This document shows positions 30,158-35,520 of a DNA stretch of 35,520 nt, piece by piece. Position 1 is the stretch's first letter. Each line of letters begins with the position of its first letter. A model generated the notes under the pieces. That model worked only from the letters and a program-made list of their open reading frames with translations, was not told the origin of the DNA and did not search any database. The position numbers and the translations under genes are program-made. This stretch comes from Synergistales bacterium 54_24 (GTDB lineage Bacteria; Synergistota; Synergistia; Synergistales; Thermosynergistaceae), in assembly GCA_001508935.1 (NCBI GenBank), contig LGFQ01000008.1, positions 1 through 35,520 of the forward strand, in the 5' to 3' direction.

Positions 30158-31060
30158 ATGCGACGCAATACTCCTGGAGTAATTTGGGTTTTCGTGCTCA
30201 TAGCGCTCATAACGGGGGGCAGTTTGTTCGTAGCCGCATCCATTCGTATGCCGTCACCCACAGCAGCCCCTATAGGCACGGCGCAAGAAAGGGCACAGGT
30301 GTCTGAAGAGTTGTCGCCACAAGCTGAGGTTGTGCCTCAAGCATCTTATGAGCCGAAAACGAAACCACCATCGCTTCCGAGGCTTGTCATCATTGTGGAT
30401 GACTTCGGCTATTCACTCGCCCAGGCACGTCGCTTGGCCGAGTTTCCACTTCCTCTTACTTGGGCCATATTGCCGTTTTTAGGTGGCAGCGAAGAAGCCG
30501 CTAAAATCGCTAAAGATCACGGCATTCCTTACCTCTTGCACCTGCCCATGCAGGCCGAGGGCGATGGCAACAACGGTCCATATGTGATAGGCGTCAATAT
30601 GAGCGATCAGGAGATCAGAAGCGCTACAAGGGGCGCCATAAATTCCTTGCCTGGCGCCGTAGGGGTAAACAACCACAGAGGATCGCTGGCCACCAGCGAT
30701 AAGCGCGTTATGAGGGCACTTCTCGCGGAAGTTCAACTGCACGGATTGCCCTTCGTAGATAGTCGAACCACATCTCGCTCTGTCGTCCGCTCTGTGGCCA
30801 AAGAACTCGGTATGCCGGTGCTGGCAAACGATATATTCTTAGATCACGAAGAGGGTGAGAAAGCGATAGCAATGCGACTGGAGACAGCCTCTTCGATTGC
30901 CAGGCGTAGGGGCTATGCTATAGCAATTTGCCATGTTAGAAAAGATACGATTGCCTTCCTATCCAAAGCGACTGCGGATATGTTTAAAGGCGTAGAATTG
31001 GTCACCGTGCCTCAGCTCTTTGGGGAATTGGAAGATGAAGATGGGGAGGAAGGGAAATGA
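30158..31060 (+). CDS. Divergent polysaccharide deacetylase (YibQ-like)
   Basis: This is a 300-residue exported protein of the divergent polysaccharide deacetylase family (YibQ/DUF610), NodB-fold. A signal anchor is at residues 8-30, then a Pro/Glu-rich linker to about residue 70. The catalytic domain starts with RLVIIVDDFGYS (about 75-86). FPLPLTWAILPF and YLLHLPMQ follow, with GVNNHRGSLAT near 169-179 and FVDSRTT near 200. The family's aspartates and histidine are present. It lies behind the protease gene and overlaps purA by four bases (ATGA). In other bacteria yibQ is next to envC-like and ctpA-like genes, so a peptidoglycan-related role is likely. The substrate is unknown. Confidence 0.88.
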   Translation: MRRNTPGVIWVFVLIALITGGSLFVAASIRMPSPTAAPIGTAQERAQVSEELSPQAEVVPQASYEPKTKPPSLPRLVIIVDDFGYSLAQARRLAEFPLPLTWAILPFLGGSEEAAKIAKDHGIPYLLHLPMQAEGDGNNGPYVIGVNMSDQEIRSATRGAINSLPGAVGVNNHRGSLATSDKRVMRALLAEVQLHGLPFVDSRTTSRSVVRSVAKELGMPVLANDIFLDHEEGEKAIAMRLETASSIARRRGYAIAICHVRKDTIAFLSKATADMFKGVELVTVPQLFGELEDEDGEEGK

Positions 31061-32340
31061 AAGGAAAGGCAGAGATAGTCGTAGGTGCTCAATGGGGAGA
31101 TGAAGGGAAAGGGCGCATTGTCGATGTGATGGCACGTAATGCGGACGCCGTCGTGCGCTACCAAGGAGGGGCAAACGCCGGGCATACCGTTATGACGGAT
31201 GACGAGAAATACATCTTTCACCTCCTGCCCTCCGGCATGCTCTATCCTGGTAAGACCTGCGTAGTTGGCAACGGCGTGGTCGTAGATCCAGAGCAGCTGA
31301 TCAAGGAGCTGCGCGATTTACAAGAAAAAGGCAAAGACAGAGCAAGGCTCGTCATAAGCAAGGCAGCTCATGTAGTCATGCCATATCACAAGGCCATAGA
31401 CACGGCAGAGGAGAAGTTTCGCGGCAGGGGGCATCAGATAGGAACTACTCAGCGCGGTATAGGACCGTGCTATGTGGACAAGGTAAGTAGGATCGGCATA
31501 CGAATAGAAGACCTCGCGAATCCTCAAGTTCTGAGAGAAAAGTTACAACTCAACTTAGAGATTAAAAATCTCGTGCTATCCAGGGTCTACGGGGAGACCC
31601 CAATTTCGTTCGACGAAATATACGATAAGGCCCTCTCGTGGGGCAGCGATTTGGCACCTTATATGGGAGATAGCTCGCTCGTCATCCACGAGGTGCTGGG
31701 CAAAGGCGGGCGCGTCCTATTCGAAGGGGCCCAAGGGACGCTCCTGGACGTCGACCACGGCACATACCCATACGTGACGAGCTCTCATCCCGTGTCGGGC
31801 GGAGCATGTATAGGAGCCGGCATAGGGCCCACGAGGATAGACAAAGTCATAGGTGTCGCTAAGGCGTATTGCACACGTGTCGGCGAAGGACCGTTTCCTA
31901 CGGAGGAAACCGGCGAGGCGGGAAATACCTTGAGAGAACGCGGCTACGAATACGGCGCTACGACAGGACGACCTCGTCGATGCGGCTGGCTCGACATGGT
32001 CGCACTGCGCCACTCCATTCGCATAAATGACATGCACGGCATCGCCCTAACCAAACTCGACGTATTGCAAGGTATGAAGGAGATCAAAATTTGCTACGCC
32101 TACGAACTAAACGGCAAAGAATTCCAGCACTTTCCCACAGAGATCGCCACCTTGGCAAAGGTGCGTCCCTGCTACAAATCTCTTCGCGGATGGGAAGAGG
32201 ACATAGGAGATTGCAAAACCTTCGAAGATCTCCCTCAGGTCGTGAGAGAATATATCGAAACCATAGAAGAGATCGGCGGAGTGCCAGTAATCATCATAGG
32301 AGTAGGGCCCAAGAGAGAACAGACTATACTTCGCTTTTAG
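31057..32340 (+). CDS. purA: Adenylosuccinate synthetase
   Basis: This GTP-dependent enzyme joins IMP and aspartate, the first committed step to AMP. The 427 residues show the P-loop-like GAQWGDEGKG (10-19), with the catalytic aspartate. NAGHTV lies near 41-46 with the catalytic histidine. GTTQRGIGPCYVDK is near 129-142, LFEGAQGTLLDVDHGTYP near 222-239, and ATTGRPRRCGWLD near 300-312. The length is normal for the family. It is translationally coupled to the yibQ-like gene, with GGGAGGAAGGG upstream, which joins purine synthesis to the envelope operon. Confidence 0.97.
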   Translation: MKGKAEIVVGAQWGDEGKGRIVDVMARNADAVVRYQGGANAGHTVMTDDEKYIFHLLPSGMLYPGKTCVVGNGVVVDPEQLIKELRDLQEKGKDRARLVISKAAHVVMPYHKAIDTAEEKFRGRGHQIGTTQRGIGPCYVDKVSRIGIRIEDLANPQVLREKLQLNLEIKNLVLSRVYGETPISFDEIYDKALSWGSDLAPYMGDSSLVIHEVLGKGGRVLFEGAQGTLLDVDHGTYPYVTSSHPVSGGACIGAGIGPTRIDKVIGVAKAYCTRVGEGPFPTEETGEAGNTLRERGYEYGATTGRPRRCGWLDMVALRHSIRINDMHGIALTKLDVLQGMKEIKICYAYELNGKEFQHFPTEIATLAKVRPCYKSLRGWEEDIGDCKTFEDLPQVVREYIETIEEIGGVPVIIIGVGPKREQTILRF

Positions 32341-32386
32341 TATAAGCAAAGAAGCAAGATAAAGAGCGAGGTATCCGGCTTGTCGG

Positions 32387-32866
32387 ATGATTACGGTAAA
32401 TATTCGATTTTGCAACATCAATGACTTAGAGGCGCTTTACTCTATAGAAAAATCTTCGCATCCGGCGCCGTGGCCACGAGCCATTATGCAAGCCGACCTG
32501 GCTACGGGAAGGAATAATATCGTATATCTATGTGCGGAGTGGCAGGATGTGATATGCGGCTTCAGCGCCTTCTCCAGAAAAAGGCGGACGCTCCGCGTCA
32601 TGAACCTGGCCGTCCTTCCCGAATACAGGAGGCAAGGCGTGGCCTCTCAACTCCTTCTCGCCATGGAAGAGATGGCCAAGCTGTGGGGATGCAAGGAGAT
32701 GGCGTTAGAGGTCCGTGAATCCAATTACGGGGCACAGGCGCTTTACGCTCGCTTTGGCTTTTATAAGGCGAGAAGACTCGGGCGATATTATAGCGATGGG
32801 GAGGCGGCTTTCTTGATGAAAGCTCGCCTCCCTCTACGCGTGCATATCCAAAAGAACCCAACGTGA
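32387..32866 (+). CDS. rimI: Ribosomal protein S18-alanine N-acetyltransferase RimI-like
   Basis: This is a 159-residue GNAT acetyltransferase. The acetyl-CoA site is MNLAVLPEYRRQGVASQLL (about 71-89). LEVRESNYGAQALYARFGF (about 105-123) is the RimI-type C-terminal half, followed by YYSDGEAAFLMK. RimI acetylates the N-terminal alanine of ribosomal protein S18; other N-terminal acetylation cannot be excluded. It is 46 bases after purA and ends the long plus-strand run, with the convergent ggt gene 27 bases away. The ATG has only a weak ribosome site (GAGCGAGG is far upstream), so the start is less certain than the function. Confidence 0.85.
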   Translation: MITVNIRFCNINDLEALYSIEKSSHPAPWPRAIMQADLATGRNNIVYLCAEWQDVICGFSAFSRKRRTLRVMNLAVLPEYRRQGVASQLLLAMEEMAKLWGCKEMALEVRESNYGAQALYARFGFYKARRLGRYYSDGEAAFLMKARLPLRVHIQKNPT

Positions 32867-32893
32867 ACGAGATCAAAGGGGCTAATTCCGTCG

Positions 32894-34618
32894 CTAACGG
32901 ACCCCAATCACAGTGCCTTCACGGCGAGGATCGGCCCCGCCATACAGTTTACCAGTTTCCAGATCTATGACGATGCTCTGGACGCTGCCGATGACGGATG
33001 GCTCTTCTTCCATCACATGTCCCCGGAGCTTGAGGGCATTTCTAACCCATTCGGGCAGATGGGCTTCCCAGCGCACCTTGGGATAACTCGAACTGTAGAT
33101 CCGAGGGGCATCTATGGCCTCTTGCACGTTCATGCCGTGGTCGATCATATTCATGATGACTTGCATGACTGAAGTTATTATAGTGGCGCCCCCAGGAGAC
33201 CCAACGCTGAACGCGCATTTGCCATCTTTGAAGACTATAGTGGGCGTCATGCTGCTTCGCGGCCGTTTACCTGGCGCCACTTCGTTCACGCCGCCGGGAG
33301 TGAAATCGAAGTCGGTCATTTCATTGTTCAACATAAAGCCGTAGCCCGGCACCATAATCCCAGAGCCGAATACATCTTCTATAGTAGTCGTATAGGAGAC
33401 GAGGTTGCCCCATTTGTCCATGACCGTAAAATGCGTAGTCTCCCCGTGGTCATCCTTTGCCTCTCCGGCATGCAGAGCATGTGTGCTTTCTCCCTCGTAT
33501 TCCCAGATGTCGCCGGCTGCGACATCTGGAGTGGCATGTTCTATGTCTATAAGCTTGCGGCGCTCTGCTATATAGCGCTCATCCAGATAACCCTTGAAGG
33601 GTATGTCCACAAAATCCGCATCCGCCAGGTATTTGGCGCGGTCGGCATAAGATAGATGCATGGCCTCGATCATGAGGTGGAGCGTCTGGGGCGTATTGTG
33701 ACCCAAGGCTTTGATATCGTAGCCTTCAAGGATTTTGAGCATCTGGAGAAGCGTCAATCCTCCCGAACTGGGAGGCCCCATGCTCACTATCTCATAACCT
33801 CGATAATTTCCCCTAACGGGATCACGGAATTTAACCTCGTAACCCGTCAAATCCTCCATCGATATAGTGCCAGCCCTTTCTCGAACGGCATTGACAAGGG
33901 CCTGTCCAACCTCTCCGTTGTAGAAGACGTCTGGGCCGCCATCCCGGATCAACTTGAACGTCTTTGCCAAATCAGGCTGCACCAAGAGCGCCCCCTTAGG
34001 GAGCGGTTCGCCGCCGGGCATAAAGACACTCTTAGCGGCGTCGTTGAACTTATACGCATTTTCGGTGATATGCTGCGAAAGCGGCGCGTTCACCGCCACG
34101 CCTCTTTCGGCAAGTTCTATGGCCGGTTCGATCAGAGAGGATAGCGTCATCGTGCCATACTTTTCTAACGCGGTAGCGAGCCCTTTGAGCGTCCCTGGCA
34201 CCCCAACGGCATGTCCGCTTTGTAGCGCTACTTCAAAAGGGAGGGGTCTGCCGCCCTCATCGAGAAACATCTGCGGCGTGGCGCCAGCGGGAGCCTGTTC
34301 CCTGCAGTCTATGGTAACCACTTTGCCCTCCTTTGCCAGATAGATCATCATAAAGCCGCCTCCGCCTATGCCCGACATCTGCGGCTCTACCACATTGAGG
34401 GCAAGTTGCGTAGCCACTGCCGCATCCACTGCATTGCCGCCTGAGGCCAAAACCCTCGCGCCGACCAAAGAAGCGAGCGGATGTGCTGTCGAGACTATTC
34501 CCGTGTAGGGAGAAGGCGCGCCCTCTGGCACACCAGGAGAAGCTGCAACTACACTCCCCAAGGCGAGGAAGATAGAGAAAAATGCCACAACCAAACTTCT
34601 CCACCAAAAACGCTTCAC
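32894..34618 (-). CDS. ggt: Gamma-glutamyltransferase
   Basis: This secreted N-terminal-nucleophile hydrolase cleaves or transfers gamma-glutamyl groups from glutathione and related amides. The 574-residue precursor begins with a GTG at 34618, preceded by AGGAGGTGG. The frame continues to an ATG at 34660, but the ribosome site lies inside that extension. A signal peptide (about 1-27) ends in VVAAS. The substrate arginine sits in DCREQAP near 106, and the maturation site GETTHFTV has the nucleophile near Thr394. GSPGG (473-477) forms the oxyanion region. The length matches other bacterial GGTs. It is convergent with rimI. It would supply glutamate and cysteinyl peptides to an amino-acid-fermenting cell. 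Confidence 0.94.
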   Translation of the reverse strand: MKRFWWRSLVVAFFSIFLALGSVVAASPGVPEGAPSPYTGIVSTAHPLASLVGARVLASGGNAVDAAVATQLALNVVEPQMSGIGGGGFMMIYLAKEGKVVTIDCREQAPAGATPQMFLDEGGRPLPFEVALQSGHAVGVPGTLKGLATALEKYGTMTLSSLIEPAIELAERGVAVNAPLSQHITENAYKFNDAAKSVFMPGGEPLPKGALLVQPDLAKTFKLIRDGGPDVFYNGEVGQALVNAVRERAGTISMEDLTGYEVKFRDPVRGNYRGYEIVSMGPPSSGGLTLLQMLKILEGYDIKALGHNTPQTLHLMIEAMHLSYADRAKYLADADFVDIPFKGYLDERYIAERRKLIDIEHATPDVAAGDIWEYEGESTHALHAGEAKDDHGETTHFTVMDKWGNLVSYTTTIEDVFGSGIMVPGYGFMLNNEMTDFDFTPGGVNEVAPGKRPRSSMTPTIVFKDGKCAFSVGSPGGATIITSVMQVIMNMIDHGMNVQEAIDAPRIYSSSYPKVRWEAHLPEWVRNALKLRGHVMEEEPSVIGSVQSIVIDLETGKLYGGADPRREGTVIGVR

Positions 34619-34764
34619 TATCTCCACCTCCTCTTGTTCCTTAAAAAATATGGCGAACATTTCACACGCCTGTCGCTCTCCAAGTCAGTTGCTGACCGCT
34701 TGAGTCGGCATACCCTTCCTGCTGCAGCAAATTTTAAGCATACTTCACAGAAGCGCCATGAATT

Positions 34765-35520
34765 CTACACAGTCGCCGTCTCCGGAGCGACCAGTTTCCC
34801 GTACGAAAAGACCAGGTATATCCCCTGAAGCCGCAGCGCATTTTGAACCTCTGGGCGAGCCCGATAGCAGAAGCACACAGGGAAAATCTCTCCCTTTAAA
34901 TTGCGCGCAGCCCTCTCGACAACCCCTACGAAACGTTCTACCTCTTTAATCGTGAGGTTGTGCTTGGCCTCGCCGACTATCCATATGATGCGCTCCGGGT
35001 CAGCGGGGTCCTTGGCTTGACCGAATACGTCCACCTCAATGAGTTCGCCGTCCCATTCTTGCCAGCTGCGCTCGAGCGGTTCTACCTTCCAACCGTACTC
35101 GCGCTTTAACACATCGTACAAAACGATATAAGCGATATCCTCGATGTCGCCGCCGACTGTCTCGCTCAAACCGCCCACTTGTTTGCGCAGCTTATCCATT
35201 CCGTCGGCGAGACGTTCGACAGCGGCTTCGAGACGTCCAACGGCAATTTCGAGGCTATTTACGCGCTCCTCGGTCTTGGCCTGAGCCTCGGCGAGGCGTT
35301 CAACGGCAGCTTCGAGGCGAGTTACGCGTTCTTCGGTCTTGGCTTGAGCCTCAGCGAGACGCTCGACAGCAGCTTCGAGACGTCCAACGGCAATTTCGAG
35401 GCTATTTACGCGCTCCTCGGTCTTGGCTTGAGCCTCAGCGAGACGCTCAAGCGCCCTTTTTACACCCTCCATGTCTTCGCGGAGCACGACAAAAGGTTTG
35501 AGATAATCAAAGATCTTCTC
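34765..35520 (-). CDS. Coiled-coil protein with PD-(D/E)XK nuclease-like C-terminus (partial)
   Basis: The frame is open to the window edge. Eleven more codons (beginning EKIFDYLKPFV) precede the first GTG at 35487, so the true start probably lies beyond 35520. Counting from that GTG, residues 16-92 are three near-identical heptad repeats and form a long coiled coil. Residues about 110-240 look like a PD-(D/E)XK fold, with GDIEDIAYIVLYDVL, then ELIEVDVFG (acidic residues) and WIVGEAKHNL (E-x-K). Similar coiled-coil plus nuclease-like proteins (DUF3782-type) are common in thermophiles and have no known role. It precedes ggt in the same direction, with a 146-base gap. Whether it cuts nucleic acid is untested. 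Confidence 0.75.
   Translation of the reverse strand, partial: EKIFDYLKPFVVLREDMEGVKRALERLAEAQAKTEERVNSLEIAVGRLEAAVERLAEAQAKTEERVTRLEAAVERLAEAQAKTEERVNSLEIAVGRLEAAVERLADGMDKLRKQVGGLSETVGGDIEDIAYIVLYDVLKREYGWKVEPLERSWQEWDGELIEVDVFGQAKDPADPERIIWIVGEAKHNLTIKEVERFVGVVERAARNLKGEIFPVCFCYRARPEVQNALRLQGIYLVFSYGKLVAPETATV
35212..35442 (-). repeat. In-frame tandem repeats of 84, 63 and 84 bases
   Basis: Three units lie head to tail in the last gene, each starting LAEAQAKTEERV. Two of 28 residues contain NSLEIAVGRLEAAVER and flank one of 21 residues with TRLEAAVER. The two long units are almost identical in DNA, differing at only a few third positions, so the duplication is recent or homogenised. Each length is a whole number of heptads, which keeps the coiled coil in register. 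Confidence 0.85.

Noticed and set aside
35212-35442. Repeats considered as a CRISPR array
   Set aside because: The units are in-frame, contiguous, without unique spacers, and encode a coiled coil.

Overview
The window looks like a piece of chromosome from an anaerobic, probably thermophilic bacterium with a Gram-negative-type envelope. Synergistota (an Acetomicrobium-like lineage) is my best guess. This rests on the amino-acid-centred gene content, an FtsEX/EnvC/CtpA/YibQ envelope block, a DUF5693 membrane protein directly before CsaB, and many Fe-S and flavin proteins. It is inference from gene content; no rRNA is present to confirm it.

Layout. (1) 1-6300 holds single genes on both strands: the C-terminal part of an iron/siderophore ABC binding protein, a CoA-disulfide-reductase-like flavoprotein, a DUF5320 protein followed by an Mrp/NBP35 P-loop Fe-S carrier, a D-2-hydroxyacid dehydrogenase, a NimA-like flavin-binding protein and a tRNA-Thr(UGU). 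(2) 6546-12030 is an amino-acid redox cluster: a multi-cluster Fe-S/flavin subunit, two DAO-type flavoproteins and an ornithine-cyclodeaminase-family reductase. It ends in a 5'-truncated remnant of a branched-chain amino-acid ABC binding protein (12050-12406). (3) 12499-13418 is a two-gene AbiEii-type nucleotidyltransferase/DUF6922 pair on the minus strand. A perfect palindrome sits in its -35 region and its start is nearly leaderless. (4) 13471-16673, minus strand, holds diaminopimelate decarboxylase and an acetamidase/formamidase coupled to a THEP1-type NTPase. A class II aldolase-like gene is divergent from the latter.

(5) 18232-32866 is a dense run of 14 plus-strand genes, many overlapping or a few bases apart: RNase J, uppP, maf, DUF5693, csaB, a split transketolase, ftsE, ftsX, an EnvC-like murein hydrolase activator, CtpA protease, a YibQ-like deacetylase, purA and rimI. 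It ties envelope growth and division to lipid-carrier recycling, RNA decay and central and purine metabolism. (6) 32894-35520, minus strand, holds a secreted gamma-glutamyltransferase and a coiled-coil protein with a C-terminal PD-(D/E)XK-like region, cut by the window edge.

The least ordinary parts are the flavin/Fe-S cluster with its OCD partner, the transporter-gene remnant behind it, the toxin-antitoxin-like pair with a candidate operator, a formamidase carrying a four-cysteine ribbon, and the heptad-length DNA repeats in the last gene. I saw no phage, insertion sequence, CRISPR array or rRNA.
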